The position numbers and the translations under genes were made by a program. Shown here in pieces: positions 18,050-27,857 of a stretch of 64,000 nt of DNA. Under the pieces are notes generated by a model, which searched no databases, was not told where the DNA came from, and was given only the letters and a program-made list of their open reading frames with translations. Numbering within the stretch: position 1 is the first letter of the stretch; every line of letters begins with the position of its first letter. Origin of the DNA: Streptomyces sp. NBC_01232 (GTDB lineage Bacteria; Actinomycetota; Actinomycetes; Streptomycetales; Streptomycetaceae); the NCBI RefSeq assembly GCF_035989885.1, contig NZ_CP108518.1, positions 1,178,001-1,242,000 of the forward strand. The letters are read 5' to 3'.

Positions 18050-18064
18050 ATGACTAATAGTCAT
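18050..18064. promoter_or_regulatory. perfect palindrome over the padR start codon
   Basis: ATGACTA-A-TAGTCAT is a 15-base perfect palindrome that begins at the padR ATG itself and lies 50 bases from the divergent oxidoreductase start. It is a good candidate for the PadR operator, giving autorepression and control of the neighbour. Confidence 0.5.
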
Positions 18065-18676
18065 GAGCCGAAGAAGCAAGAGCTTCCGCCGACCGCGTGG
18101 GCCGTCCTGGGCCTGCTCTCCTTCCCCGGCGAGCGGACCGGCTACGAGCTGAAGAAGTGGGCGGACTCCTCCCTGCGCTTCTTCTACTGGTCACCGGCCA
18201 TCAGCCAGATCTACGCGGAGCTGCGCCGTCTGGAGGAACTCGGCTACGCGGCCTCCGCGCGCTCCGGACCCGAGGAGGCCCGGGCCAAGCGGCGCTACGC
18301 GATCACCGACGCCGGGCGCGGGGCGCTGGCCGGCTGGGCCGCCGACACCACCGAGGCCGGGCCCCCGGTGCTCAAGCACGGGCTGCTGCTGCGGATCTGG
18401 CTCGGCCATCTGGCGGAGCCGGAACGGCTGCGCGCGATGGTCGAGGAGCACGTGGAGCGCACTCGGGGCGAACTGGCCTCCGTACGGGAGGCCATGGAGC
18501 ACGCGAGCGGCGTACCGGAATGGACCTTCCCGACCCTGGCGCTGCGCTGGAGCGAGCGGCAGCACCTGGCCGAACTGGACCTCGCCGAGGCCCTGCTCAC
18601 CGACCTGCACGGGCTTGCGGATGCCCCCCAGGAGCAGGGTCGTCAAGCCGGTGGGGACGCGCCCACGCCCGGGTGA
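18050..18676 (+). CDS. PadR-family transcriptional regulator
   Basis: A 208-residue PadR regulator. The winged-helix domain covers residues 10-90 (AVLGLLSFPGERTGYELKKW, RRYAITDAGRGAL), followed by the Vir-type helical dimerisation domain. The start codon sits inside a perfect palindrome, so leaderless or short-leader translation and autorepression are likely. It is divergent from the luciferase-like oxidoreductase gene, its most likely target. Confidence 0.85.
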   Translation: MTNSHEPKKQELPPTAWAVLGLLSFPGERTGYELKKWADSSLRFFYWSPAISQIYAELRRLEELGYAASARSGPEEARAKRRYAITDAGRGALAGWAADTTEAGPPVLKHGLLLRIWLGHLAEPERLRAMVEEHVERTRGELASVREAMEHASGVPEWTFPTLALRWSERQHLAELDLAEALLTDLHGLADAPQEQGRQAGGDAPTPG

Positions 18677-18866
18677 CGCGCCACGCGCGGCACCGGCCCC
18701 GACGGGGCGCACAACCCTGGCGGGAAGCGGCCGGGGCGCTCCCGCGGGGCCGTGCACGCCCGGTCCCTTCGCACCCGCGGCGCACTAGCATGCGACCTCA
18801 TCGCGCGCGGCCGGTAGGGACACCGCAGCCGCGCGGGGAGCCGCCGTCGACGGAAGCGAGAGAACC

Positions 18867-19559
18867 TTGACTTTCCTCACCATCGGTCACCGCGGGGTCA
18901 TGGGTGTCGAACCGGAGAACACCTTGCGGTCCTACCTCCGAGCGGAACGTTGCGGCATGGACGTCATCGCTCTGGACCTGCGTCTGAGCAAGGACGGAGC
19001 CCTCGTCGCCGTGCACGACCCCGAGGTGGACCGGACCACCGACGGCTCGGGGGCCGTCGCCGATCTGACCCTGGCCGAGCTGCGCGAGCTGGACGCCGGT
19101 CAGGGCGAGCGCGTACCGGTCCTGGAGGAGGTGCTGGACGCCGTCCGGGTGCCGCTGCAGGCCTTCGTCACCGACCGGGCCACCGCCGCGGTGCTCGCGG
19201 AGCTGATCCTGCGGCGCGATCTGACCTCCCGGGTCGAGGTGGCCTCCACCCGGGAGGACGTGCTCGCGGAGACGGCCCGGCTGGTGCCCGGCGTACGGAC
19301 CGCCCTGTACGCGGACTCCCCCGTCGGCGAAGCCGGTTCCGTCGTGGACCGGGCGCTGGCCGCCGGCGCCGCGAGCGTCGCGGTGGACGTCGAGCGGCTC
19401 AGCCTGGAGGCGGTGGAGGCGGCGCACGCGGCCGGCCTGCGCGTGACGGGCAGGGCGGTCGACACCCTGGACCGGCTGCGGCTCGCGCGGGCCCTCGGGC
19501 TGGACGGCGCGGCCACGGACTTCCCGGAGATCCGCAGCACGGGCCGCTTCACCGCCTGA
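18867..19559 (+). CDS. glycerophosphodiester phosphodiesterase-like protein, metal ligands altered
   Basis: A 230-residue GDPD-family TIM-barrel protein. The catalytic histidines are present (H8 in GHRG, H50 in VHD), as is PENT (E17). The usual E-x-D metal pair reads A35-L36-D37 (IALDLRLSKDG), and the later metal-binding Glu of the LQAEIK-type block appears replaced by Phe (LQAFVTD). Either the enzyme uses another metal arrangement or it is a degenerate copy. It starts at TTG 18867. Confidence 0.75.
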   Translation: MTFLTIGHRGVMGVEPENTLRSYLRAERCGMDVIALDLRLSKDGALVAVHDPEVDRTTDGSGAVADLTLAELRELDAGQGERVPVLEEVLDAVRVPLQAFVTDRATAAVLAELILRRDLTSRVEVASTREDVLAETARLVPGVRTALYADSPVGEAGSVVDRALAAGAASVAVDVERLSLEAVEAAHAAGLRVTGRAVDTLDRLRLARALGLDGAATDFPEIRSTGRFTA

Positions 19560-19577
19560 CGGGGGCCGGGTTCCGCC

Positions 19578-20117
19578 TCAGAGCGACTTGACCAGCAGTT
19601 CGAAGGCCAGGTCGTCGCGGAGCGGGACGCCGAAACGCTCGTCACCGTAGGGGAAGGGGCTGAGGTCGCCGGTGCGCCGGTAGCCGCGGCGCACGTAGTA
19701 GGCGATGAGGTCCTCCCGTACGTTGACCACCGTCATCCGCATCTCCTTGGCGCCCCACGTCTCGCGGGCGCGGCGCTCGGCCTCGGCCAGGATCTCCTTG
19801 CCGAGGCCCGCGCCCTGGAGCCCGGGGCGGACGGCGAACATCCCGAAGTAGACGTGGTCGTCGCGGTGTTCGAGCTGGCAGCAGGCGACGAGTTCGCCCG
19901 CGCGCTCGACGACGAGCAGGACCCCGTCGGGGCCGTCGATGACGGCGCGGACCCCGTCCGGGTCGGTGCGCTGACCGTCCAGGTAGTCGGCCTCGGTGGT
20001 CCAGCCGGCCCGGCTCGCCTCCCCGCGGTAGGCGGACTCGACGAGGACCACCAGTTCCGGTACGTCCGTCTCCACGGCGCTGCGGAAACTCAGGGCGGCA
20101 GGCTGGGCGGTCGACAT
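19578..20117 (-). CDS. GNAT-family N-acetyltransferase
   Basis: A 179-residue acetyl-CoA-dependent acyltransferase. The acetyl-CoA pyrophosphate loop is seen in motif A (FAVRPGLQGAGLGKEIL), followed by an AYYVRRGYRRTG block. The substrate is unknown. It converges with the GDPD gene, with 18 bases between stops. The ATG at 20117 has GGAG upstream. Confidence 0.82.
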   Translation of the reverse strand: MSTAQPAALSFRSAVETDVPELVVLVESAYRGEASRAGWTTEADYLDGQRTDPDGVRAVIDGPDGVLLVVERAGELVACCQLEHRDDHVYFGMFAVRPGLQGAGLGKEILAEAERRARETWGAKEMRMTVVNVREDLIAYYVRRGYRRTGDLSPFPYGDERFGVPLRDDLAFELLVKSL

Positions 20118-20248
20118 CGGCAGCTCCGTTCGGTGCGGTGGCATATGACATGCCGGGAAGGGCAGTGAGAGCGTATCCCGGAGCCGCGTGAGGGTGCCGT
20201 GAGAGGGGCATCTCTCCCCGTGACGCCGACGAACCGGGAGGTTCCGCC

Positions 20249-20833
20249 GTGCACGGTTCCGCCACGTCCCTCGCGAGCTCCGTCCCCTCCTGGCTGCTGG
20301 TGCTGCTGTGCGCGGTCAGCGGCGCCTACTGCCTGCGCAGGGCGGGCGGTTCGGGCGGGGCCGCCGGGGAGGCGGTGATGGGGTTCGGGATGGCCCTGAT
20401 GGCCGTGCCGATCGGGCGCGAGGACGGGTGGCGGCTTCCCGTGCTGGCTGTGGTCTTCTGCGGCGCGGCCCTGCACGCCCTGTGGATGCTGCGGGGCGGA
20501 GTGCACCACGCGCACCACCTGGTGGGCTCGCTGACGATGGTCTACATGACCCTGATGGCCGGCCCCTTGTCCGGACCCGGGCTGGGGCACGAGCCGGGAC
20601 AGGGGCACGAGCAGGGGGCCGGGCTGCCGCTGCTGACCGGGGCGCTGCTCCTCTACTACGCCGGCTACGTGATGCTCGGCGGGACCCGGCTGATCACCGC
20701 GGGCGGACCGCTGCCCCCCGGGGCGGGCACCGGGCACCGGGCGGCCGCGGGGCCCGGCGGACCCGGTGAACTCATCGGCGCCTGCCGACTCGCCATGGGA
20801 ATGGGGATGTTGGCCATGCTGCTCGCGATGTGA
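20249..20833 (+). CDS. DUF5134-like membrane protein
   Basis: A 194-residue integral membrane protein with about five hydrophobic helices and a His-rich segment (GGVHHAHHLVGS) that could bind copper or another metal. The layout resembles DUF5134 proteins, which often sit near copper and M56 peptidase genes in Streptomyces. GTG 20249 is used. It probably belongs with the M56 metallopeptidase gene 81 bases downstream. Confidence 0.65.
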   Translation: MHGSATSLASSVPSWLLVLLCAVSGAYCLRRAGGSGGAAGEAVMGFGMALMAVPIGREDGWRLPVLAVVFCGAALHALWMLRGGVHHAHHLVGSLTMVYMTLMAGPLSGPGLGHEPGQGHEQGAGLPLLTGALLLYYAGYVMLGGTRLITAGGPLPPGAGTGHRAAAGPGGPGELIGACRLAMGMGMLAMLLAM

Positions 20834-20914
20834 CGGCGCCCGGGGACGTGTCCTGCGTCACCAATGTTCCGAGGGCGTACCCGCAGGTAGTCCCGCGCTC
20901 ATAGGCTGGCGACC

Positions 20915-21853
20915 ATGATGGTCCCCGCCGCCCTCCTGTTGCTCGGCGCCCTGACCGCGGTGCTCGCCCCCCGTCTGCTGGCCCGGGCCCGATGGCCCGA
21001 GCGCGAGCCGGTCGTCGCCCTGTGGGTGTGGCAGTGCGTGGTCGGTGCGGTGCTCCTGTGCTTCGGGCTGTCGATGCTGCTGAGCGCGGCGGCCGCCTGG
21101 CAGGCGGTCCGGGGCCGGCTCTTCGCCGCCGCCCCGCACGGGGTGATCGAGGCCTACGCGCTGGGCACGTCCGGCGGGCCCTGGGCCGCCGTGACCGCGC
21201 TCGCGCTGGCGGGCGGCGGGCTGTGGACCGCGGCGATGCTGACCGGTGAGGTGCTGCGGGCGCGGGCCCGGCGGCGTGCGCAGGGCAGCGAACTGCTGGT
21301 ACGGGCCCCCCTGCTGCCCGGGGAGGACCCGGCGGGCGCGCGGCTCGTCGTACTGGAGGGTCCCCGGCCGGACGCCTGGTGGCTGCCGGGGGCGGCCCCG
21401 CAGCTGGTGGTCACGACGGCGGCGCTGGGCCGGCTGAAGGGCAGCCAGCTGGACGCGGTGCTGGCGCACGAGCAGGGGCACGCGGCGGCCCGGCACGACT
21501 GGCTGCTGCACTGCTCGCGGGCACTGTCCCGGGGCTTCCCGCAGGTGCCGGTCTTCGCCGCCTTCGAGGCGGAGATGCACCGGCTGGTGGAGATGGCCGC
21601 CGACGACGTGGCCTCGCGGCGGTTCGGACGGCTGACGATCGCGCTCGCGCTGGTCGGGCTCAACGAGGACCGCGGGGTCTTCGGGACCTCCTCGACCGAG
21701 CACGCGCACGTGCCGCAGCGGGTGCGCAGGCTGCTGTCGGCGGCGCCCCGGCTGTCCCCGGGCCGCCGGCTGCGGCTGACGGCACTGGCCACGCTGGTCC
21801 CGGCGATCCCGCTGGTGGTGGCCTTCGTACCGGGGCTGAGCGCCCTCGCGTAG
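20915..21853 (+). CDS. M56-family membrane metallopeptidase
   Basis: A 312-residue membrane zinc peptidase of the BlaR1/M56 type. The HExxH motif is intact (H185-E186-Q-G-H189, LAHEQGHAAARHDWL), flanked by several transmembrane helices, with a third ligand likely in EMAADDVA. No BlaI-type repressor is adjacent, which is common for Streptomyces M56 proteins. Surface or membrane proteolysis is inferred. Confidence 0.85.
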   Translation: MMVPAALLLLGALTAVLAPRLLARARWPEREPVVALWVWQCVVGAVLLCFGLSMLLSAAAAWQAVRGRLFAAAPHGVIEAYALGTSGGPWAAVTALALAGGGLWTAAMLTGEVLRARARRRAQGSELLVRAPLLPGEDPAGARLVVLEGPRPDAWWLPGAAPQLVVTTAALGRLKGSQLDAVLAHEQGHAAARHDWLLHCSRALSRGFPQVPVFAAFEAEMHRLVEMAADDVASRRFGRLTIALALVGLNEDRGVFGTSSTEHAHVPQRVRRLLSAAPRLSPGRRLRLTALATLVPAIPLVVAFVPGLSALA

Positions 21854-21910
21854 TGCGCGCCCCGGCGCTCCTCGACGCCGCCAGGAGGGCGACGGTGCAA
21901 GGATCTCACC

Positions 21911-22555
21911 ATGCGGAACGATCACTTGCGGTGGGCCGGCATCGGCTGCGCCCTGCTCGCGGCGGTCCTGACGGCGCTGGTGGTGGCGGGGTGGCCGCCA
22001 CTGCTCGCGTACGACGTCCGGGTCGCGCGGGACCTGCACGCCCACGCGCTCACCCATCCGGGCTTCACGCATCTCATGCGGGTGCTCAGCGACTGGGTGT
22101 GGGACCCCTGGACCATGCGGGCCCTGGCGTTCACCGCCTGCGTCCTGCTGTGGTGGCGGGGCGAGCGGGTGAGGGCGCTGAGAGTGGCCCTGGCGACGCT
22201 GGCCGCCTCCGCGGTGCAGCAGGGACTGAAGGCGCTGGTGGGGCGGGAGCGTCCGGTGTGGTCGGATCCGGTGGACTCGGCGCAGTACGCGGCCTACCCG
22301 TCGGGCCACGCCATGACGGCGACGGTGGTGTGCGGGCTGCTGCTGTGGCTGCTCCCCCGCCCGGCCCCGGCATGGGCGCCGGCCGCCTGGGCGGTGGCCC
22401 TGGTATCGGTGCTCGGGGTCGGCTTCACCCGGGTGTACCTCGGGGTGCACTGGGCGTCGGACGTGCTGGCGGGCTGGCTCCTGGGAGTGGCCGTGCTGGC
22501 CCTCGCGGTGTGCGTGCCCGTCCGCAGAGGCGGAAGCGACCCGGTGGAGCGGTGA
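21911..22555 (+). CDS. PAP2-family membrane phosphatase
   Basis: A 214-residue membrane phosphatase with the three PAP2 motifs in order: KALVGRERP, PSGHAM, and RVYLGVHWASDVLAG, plus about six hydrophobic helices. It is likely to dephosphorylate a lipid such as phosphatidic acid or undecaprenyl pyrophosphate. It starts at ATG 21911, 57 bases after the M56 gene. Confidence 0.88.
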   Translation: MRNDHLRWAGIGCALLAAVLTALVVAGWPPLLAYDVRVARDLHAHALTHPGFTHLMRVLSDWVWDPWTMRALAFTACVLLWWRGERVRALRVALATLAASAVQQGLKALVGRERPVWSDPVDSAQYAAYPSGHAMTATVVCGLLLWLLPRPAPAWAPAAWAVALVSVLGVGFTRVYLGVHWASDVLAGWLLGVAVLALAVCVPVRRGGSDPVER

Positions 22556-22657
22556 GGGTACGGCGTGCCTGCCCTGGATGATCCCCCGTGTCACCCAGAG
22601 CAGGCGACCCCGTGCGCTGAGTATATTGGCCCGGAGCCAGTCAACGCAGGAGTAAGC

Positions 22658-23296
22658 ATGTCCCCGCGCAGCGCATCGGTCAATGAAGAATTGCGCAGAC
22701 GTTCCCGGGAGCGGCTGCTGCAGTCCACGGTCGAACTCGTGGCCGAGCACGGCTACGAGGCCACGACGCTCGGCGACATCGCCGACCGGGCGGGCGCCGC
22801 ACGCGGCCTGGTCTCGTACTACTTCCCGGGCAAACGGCAGTTGCTGCAGTCGGCGGTGCACCGGCTGATGCACCTCACCCTGTATGCCGCGCTGGAGCGG
22901 GAGCCCCGCAGCGACTGCGGGCGCGAGCGGCTCGCGCGTGCCGTCGACGCGGTCCTGGGGCTCGCCCGGGACGAACCGCTGCTGATGCGCACGCACATGG
23001 CGGGCATCCTCACGGCCGAGGGCTTCGTCCAGTGCCCCGAGCAGCAGCGGCTCGCGGAGCTGCTGCGGGACACCGTCGTCCGGTACGGCTCGGCGGACCC
23101 GGACACCGACTATCCGCTGCTGCGGGCCCTGTTGATGGGCGCGGTCGTGGCGGTCCTGCTGCCCGGTGCCCCGATGCCGGTGGCCCGGCTGCGGGCCGAG
23201 CTGTTCCAGCGCTACGGGCTGGACTGGGAGCTCGGTGTTCCGCCGGACGGCGGGCCGCCCGGCGGAACACCTCCCTCACAGCTCTCGCACCCCTGA
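22658..23296 (+). CDS. TetR-family transcriptional regulator
   Basis: A 212-residue TetR repressor with an N-terminal HTH at about residues 28-55 (TLGDIADRAGAARGLVSYYF) and a helical ligand-binding domain. ATG 22658 has AGGAG just upstream. Its ligand and targets are unknown; the convergent gene downstream encodes a secreted protein and is not an obvious target. Confidence 0.85.
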   Translation: MSPRSASVNEELRRRSRERLLQSTVELVAEHGYEATTLGDIADRAGAARGLVSYYFPGKRQLLQSAVHRLMHLTLYAALEREPRSDCGRERLARAVDAVLGLARDEPLLMRTHMAGILTAEGFVQCPEQQRLAELLRDTVVRYGSADPDTDYPLLRALLMGAVVAVLLPGAPMPVARLRAELFQRYGLDWELGVPPDGGPPGGTPPSQLSHP

Positions 23297-23298
23297 GG

Positions 23299-24783
23299 TC
23301 AGCGGTACTCGGGCTGGGTCTGCACGTTGAGCCGGTCCATGCGCACCCATGTGGCGCTGTCGGTGCGCCGGTCGTCGATCCGGAGCACGTCGAGGCCCTT
23401 GACGATGTCGTTCGAGTAGATGTGCCCGTTGTAGTAGTAGGCCGACCAGGAACCGCCGAGTCCCAGCTGGTCCGTCGTCAGCGGTCCGCGCTCGAAGTAC
23501 GCGATCTCCCTGGGCCGGGCGGAGTCGGTGAACTCCCATACGGAGACGCCGCCCTGGTACCAGGCCTGCACCATGATGTCGCGGCCGCCGCCGACCGGGA
23601 TCAGCGAGCCGTTGTGGGCCACGCAGTTCTCGGTGTCGGCCTGGTGGCGCGGGATCTTGAAGTAGCTGCGGAAGGCGAGCTTGCGCTGGTCCCCGCGGCC
23701 GGTGATGTCGTAGATCCCGTCGGCGCCGCGGTCGGGACCGGTGGCCGCGTTGCAGGTGGCGCCGCCACCGCCGCCCAGTTCGTCGGTGAACACCACCTTG
23801 TTCGCCCGCTCGTTGAAGGTGGCGGAGTGCCAGAACGCGAAGTTGACATTGTCCTGGACCCGGTCGATGACCCGCGGCTGCTCGGGCCTGCTGATGTCGA
23901 AGAGGATTCCGTCGCCCATGCAGGCTCCGGCGGCCAGGTCCTTCGACGGCAGCACGGTGATGTCGTGGCAGCCGGTGGTCTTGGAGACGCCGGGGTTGGT
24001 GGGCGCGCCCGGGTTGCCGCCGTCGGGGAAGAGCACCGGGAACCCTACGACCGCGGCCTTCGTCGGCGCCTTCTTCGGGACCTTCACGACCGAGATGCCG
24101 TCGTGCGGCGGCTTGCAGTCGGGGAAGGCGTCGTTCGGGGAGTACGAGGCGACGTACAGGTAGATGTCGCGGTTGCCGGGCACCAGGGTGTGGGTGTGGG
24201 AACCGCAGGCGGTCTCGACGGACTTGATGTAGCGGGGGTTCTTCTTGTCCTTGATGTCGAAGATCTTGATGCCCTCCCACGAGGACTTCTCCGTGGCGGG
24301 CTGCGAGACGCTGTTGCAGGAGTCGTCGCTGCGCGAGGAGTCGGTGGAGAGGAAGAGCAGGTCGCCGTGGACGGAGATGTCGTTCTGGCCGCCGGGGCAG
24401 AGCACCTGGGTGACGGTCTTCGGTGCCTTGGGGTTGGCGATGTCGTAGATGGTGAAGCCGTTGTAGTTGCCCGCGTAGGCGTACCGGCCCTGGAAGGCCA
24501 GGTCGGTGTTGATCCCGTTGGGGTCGCTGCTGGGGATGTTGGCCAGGGGCTTGATGTTGGCGCTGTGCACGATCTCGTCCTGGCCGGGGATGTCGCCCGG
24601 GGCGAGCTCCCCGCCCTCGGCGAGGCCCGCGCTCTGCCGGTTTCCGCCTCCGGGCGATAAGTCGCCCGGGTCGGGGGTGGCGGCCGCCGGTCCGGCGGCC
24701 AGGAGCGTGGCGAGGAGTCCGGCCGCGGCGACGGCCACCCCCACCCTCCCGTTTCGCACCCGCATGGTGTGTAGCGAGGTCAC
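23299..24783 (-). CDS. secreted LVIVD-repeat beta-propeller protein
   Basis: A 494-residue exported protein. A Sec signal peptide ending in AAA (about residue 35) precedes several LVIVD-type repeats (YNGFTIYDIANPKAPK, GIKIFDIKDKKNPRYI, GVSVWEFTDSARPREI) that form a propeller. Function is unknown; homologues are common extracellular proteins of Streptomyces. GTG 24783 follows GGGAGGG, with ATG 24765 as an alternative. It is divergent from the DUF305 lipoprotein gene. Confidence 0.8.
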   Translation of the reverse strand: MTSLHTMRVRNGRVGVAVAAAGLLATLLAAGPAAATPDPGDLSPGGGNRQSAGLAEGGELAPGDIPGQDEIVHSANIKPLANIPSSDPNGINTDLAFQGRYAYAGNYNGFTIYDIANPKAPKTVTQVLCPGGQNDISVHGDLLFLSTDSSRSDDSCNSVSQPATEKSSWEGIKIFDIKDKKNPRYIKSVETACGSHTHTLVPGNRDIYLYVASYSPNDAFPDCKPPHDGISVVKVPKKAPTKAAVVGFPVLFPDGGNPGAPTNPGVSKTTGCHDITVLPSKDLAAGACMGDGILFDISRPEQPRVIDRVQDNVNFAFWHSATFNERANKVVFTDELGGGGGATCNAATGPDRGADGIYDITGRGDQRKLAFRSYFKIPRHQADTENCVAHNGSLIPVGGGRDIMVQAWYQGGVSVWEFTDSARPREIAYFERGPLTTDQLGLGGSWSAYYYNGHIYSNDIVKGLDVLRIDDRRTDSATWVRMDRLNVQTQPEYR

Positions 24784-24860
24784 TGTGCCCTCCCATGGAA
24801 GCCCGATGGGTTCCGCCCGCAGGGGAACGGAACCGGGACCCCGGCAGTATCTTCCTTTTC

Positions 24861-25565
24861 ATGGACATGGCAAAAGACCTCAAGGGTCACCGGGCCTCAC
24901 CGCCCCGGCCCGTCCGGTTCGCCGCGGTGGTGGCGGCCGCCGGCCTCCTGCTGACACTCTCCGGCTGCCAGGGGGACGACGGGTCGGACCGGGCCGACGA
25001 CGGACGGGCCTCGATCGTCGCGCCGGGCAGACCGGGCGAGAAGGCCCGTCACCTCACCCCGGAAGAGGCCGAGAAGGCGAAACCGGACGACAGCCCGAAC
25101 GCCGCCGACCACGCCTACGTCTCGCGCATGATCGAACACCACAAGCAGGCGCTGACGATGAGCGCGCTGGCCCCGGAGCGCGCCGCGGCGGACGGCGTCA
25201 AGAGGCTGGCGGAGCGGATCACGGCGGCACAGAAACCCGAAATCGGCGCGATGGAGAAGTGGTTGGCGCGCCACCCGGCCCCCGCTCCGGCCGCGACCGC
25301 GGGCTCCGGCGGGCACGGGCAGGGCCACGACCACGGCGCGATGCCGGGCATGGCGACGGAGCAGCAGCTGGGGGAACTGACCGGGGCCCGCGGTGCCGAC
25401 TTCGACCGGCTCTTCCTCACGCTGATGACCGCCCACCACGAGGGCGCCGTGAAGATGGCCGGCGAGGCGCTGGCCGGCGGGAACAACGTGGCGGTCGAGG
25501 AAATGGCCACCGAGGTGGTGGCCACGCAGAGCGCCGAGATCCACCGGATGCGCGCGATGGGCTGA
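24861..25565 (+). CDS. DUF305 lipoprotein
   Basis: A 234-residue surface lipoprotein. A basic start and hydrophobic core lead to the lipobox LTLSGC. The DUF305 four-helix part follows, with paired histidines near MIEHHKQAL and TAHHEGAVKM and a His-rich insert (HGQGHDHG). Family members are linked to copper or other metal handling, and the His pairs fit that. The start codon is uncertain: ATG 24861 was chosen, but 24795 and 24867 are in frame. Confidence 0.8.
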   Translation: MDMAKDLKGHRASPPRPVRFAAVVAAAGLLLTLSGCQGDDGSDRADDGRASIVAPGRPGEKARHLTPEEAEKAKPDDSPNAADHAYVSRMIEHHKQALTMSALAPERAAADGVKRLAERITAAQKPEIGAMEKWLARHPAPAPAATAGSGGHGQGHDHGAMPGMATEQQLGELTGARGADFDRLFLTLMTAHHEGAVKMAGEALAGGNNVAVEEMATEVVATQSAEIHRMRAMG

Positions 25566-25617
25566 CTCCGCAGGGCGCCGGTGTCATGCTGGGACCACCT
25601 GCGGGAGGAGCTCCGCC

Positions 25618-27012
25618 GTGCTTCGTATCGCCGTCGTCGGATCGGGCCCCAGCGGGGTCTACGCGGCCCAGACGCTGGTGCAGCAGCGCGAGGTGCCCGG
25701 CGTACGGGTGGACGTGCTGGACCGGCTCCCCGCACCGTACGGGCTCGTCCGGTACGGGGTCGCCCCGGACCACGAGAAGATCAAGTCGCTCCAGGGCAGC
25801 CTGCGCACCGTGCTGGAGGACGAGCGGATCCGCTTCCTCGGGAACGTCGAGGTCGGCGCGAGGGGGCTGACCACGGACCGGCTGCTGGAGCTGTACCACG
25901 CGGTGGTGTACTGCGTGGGCGCGGCCCGGGACCGGATGCTGGGGATCCCCGGCGAGGAGCTGACCGGGGTGCACTCCGCCACGGCCTTCGTGTCCTGGTA
26001 CAGCGGGCACCCGGATGCCGCCGCAGAGGCCTTCGACCTGCCCGGGGTGGACAGCGCGGTCGTGGTCGGGGCCGGCAACGTCGCGGTGGACGTGACACGG
26101 ATCCTGGCCAGGGGCACGGCGGAACTCGCGCCGACGGACATGCCGCAGCCCGCGCTCGGCGCACTCGCCGAGAGCGGGGTGCGCAGGGTGGCGATGGTGG
26201 CCCGGCGCGGGCCCTCCCAGGCCAGGTTCACCACCAAGGAGCTGCGGGAACTGGGCACGCTGCCCGGTGTGGACGCCTGGGCCGACCCGGCCGAACTGGC
26301 CCTCGACCCCCTGTACACCGACCCGGGGGCGGCCGCCGCCCTGCCGGCGGTGGCGCGGCGGAACCTGGAGGTGCTGCGCGGCTGGGCCGGGGCGGATCCC
26401 GGCGGGGGGCCGCGGCGGATCGCGCTGCGGTTCTACCTGCGCCCGGTGGAGATCCTGGGCGGGCCGGACGGCCGGGTGAGCGGGATGCGCTTCGAACGCA
26501 CCGCCCCGGACGGCAGCGGCGGGGTGACCGGGACGGGCGTCCACGAGGACATCGCGGCGCAGTTGGTGCTGCGCTCGGTGGGGTACAGGGGTGTGCCGCT
26601 GGCCGGGCTCCCCTTCGACGCCGCGAAGGGCACGGTCCCCCACGCGGCGGGCCGGGTGGTGCGCGCGGGCCGCGCCTCGCTCGGCGAGTACGTGGCCGGC
26701 TGGATCAAGCGCGGCCCGACCGGGGTGATCGGCACGAACCGGCCCTGCGCCAAGGAGACCGTGTCCTCGCTGCTCCAGGACGCGGGTGCACTGGCCCGCC
26801 GCTCCCTCCCCGGGGACCCTCTGGAGGCCCTGCTGGCGGCGGGTCTGCAACCGGTCCGGTGGCCGGGCTGGCTGGCCATCGAGGCGGCCGAGGCCGACCT
26901 GGGGCGCTCCCTGGGCCGACGCTCCGTCAAGATCCCTGACTGGCCGGGCCTCTTGGGCGCGGCGGGCTCGACGGGGCCGGCGGGGTCGACGGGTCCGGCG
27001 TACTCGGCGTAG
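25618..27012 (+). CDS. FprA-like ferredoxin/adrenodoxin-NADP+ reductase
   Basis: A 464-residue FAD- and NADPH-binding reductase of the adrenodoxin reductase/FprA family. The FAD motif ([13 protein letters not shown]) is at the N-terminus, the NADP motif ([15 protein letters not shown]) at about 140, and the block [15 protein letters not shown] near 360 is diagnostic. It could pass electrons to ferredoxins that serve P450s, including the one in the gene cluster, although no direct link is seen. The last 20 residues form Gly-x-x triplets ([11 protein letters not shown]) as in collagen-like tails. GTG 25618 has a strong GGGAGGAG site. Confidence 0.88.
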   Translation: MLRIAVVGSGPSGVYAAQTLVQQREVPGVRVDVLDRLPAPYGLVRYGVAPDHEKIKSLQGSLRTVLEDERIRFLGNVEVGARGLTTDRLLELYHAVVYCVGAARDRMLGIPGEELTGVHSATAFVSWYSGHPDAAAEAFDLPGVDSAVVVGAGNVAVDVTRILARGTAELAPTDMPQPALGALAESGVRRVAMVARRGPSQARFTTKELRELGTLPGVDAWADPAELALDPLYTDPGAAAALPAVARRNLEVLRGWAGADPGGGPRRIALRFYLRPVEILGGPDGRVSGMRFERTAPDGSGGVTGTGVHEDIAAQLVLRSVGYRGVPLAGLPFDAAKGTVPHAAGRVVRAGRASLGEYVAGWIKRGPTGVIGTNRPCAKETVSSLLQDAGALARRSLPGDPLEALLAAGLQPVRWPGWLAIEAAEADLGRSLGRRSVKIPDWPGLLGAAGSTGPAGSTGPAYSA

Positions 27013-27200
27013 GGCCTCTCGCCGGGCGATGGCGGCCTCGGCCTGATCGGCAGGACACTCCCGTGGCCCGCCGCGGAAGTGCTTCCGAGTGGTCATCCGG
27101 CCGGAATGGACCCGTGCGGGAGTGTCGTCGTGCAGCCGCGTGCGCACGGGCCGATCATGTCGCTGGATCGAAGCCCGGAGCAGCAGGCGGATGGAGTGTC

Positions 27201-27818
27201 ATGACAGCGAACGGATTCCTCCGGTCTGCGGACGGCTGGCGGCCCTGGGTCCTCGGCATGGTGGCGACCGCGCTGCTGGTGTCGACGCCCCCGTACGCCG
27301 CGGCGGCCGGGGTGGGCCCGGCCGCCGGGAACCTGCCGGGCGTCACGAGCCAGGCTGCCGGGGGCGCCGCCCGCTGCCCGGAGCACACCTGGGCCGACGG
27401 GCAGGGGTGGTGTCCCCCGCCCGGCTGCGATGCGGAGCCTCCCGGCTGTGAGGGCCCCGGTGTGCCCCTCGGCGACGTCACGGTGATCAAGGAGGACGCG
27501 ACGACCGGTGACCCACTGGCCGGCGCCGTCTTCCAGCTCTGGGAGGAGGCCAACGGCATCCCGGGACTCCAGCCCACCGGCAGCGACCCGGACACCTCCA
27601 TCGGCGACACCTGCACCACCGCGGCCGACGGCACGTGCACGCGCACCCTGCCGACCGGCGTCTACTACTGGCAGGAGACCCAGGCCCCGCCCGGCTACGA
27701 CCTGCCCCTCAACCCGGTGTTCGGCCCACTGGTACTGACGGAGGAGAACATCGCCGAAGGCGTGACGGCGACCGCCGAGAACACGGTCACGCCCGTGACC
27801 GCCGGTGGGGTCGCATGA
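27201..27818 (+). CDS. secreted protein with SpaA/Cna_B-like domain
   Basis: A 205-residue exported protein with a signal peptide ending near YAAAA, a Cys-rich spacer (four Cys between residues 55 and 90), and one prealbumin-like SpaA domain ([32 protein letters not shown]). Such domains often form isopeptide bonds in surface proteins. No LPXTG motif is seen, so it may be released. ATG 27201 has GGAG upstream. The 190-base gap before it (27,013-27,200) shows no clear feature. Confidence 0.75.
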   Translation: MTANGFLRSADGWRPWVLGMVATALLVSTPPYAAAAGVGPAAGNLPGVTSQAAGGAARCPEHTWADGQGWCPPPGCDAEPPGCEGPGVPLGDVTVIKEDATTGDPLAGAVFQLWEEANGIPGLQPTGSDPDTSIGDTCTTAADGTCTRTLPTGVYYWQETQAPPGYDLPLNPVFGPLVLTEENIAEGVTATAENTVTPVTAGGVA

Positions 27819-27857
27819 CCGGCCACCCGCGAGCACAGCGCGCCGGCGCCGTCGTGC

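Noticed and set aside
20858..22996. A 712-codon leftward frame
   Set aside because: It is antisense to the M56 peptidase, PAP2 and TetR genes and has the Arg/Gly/Pro/Gln-rich composition of a high-GC shadow frame.
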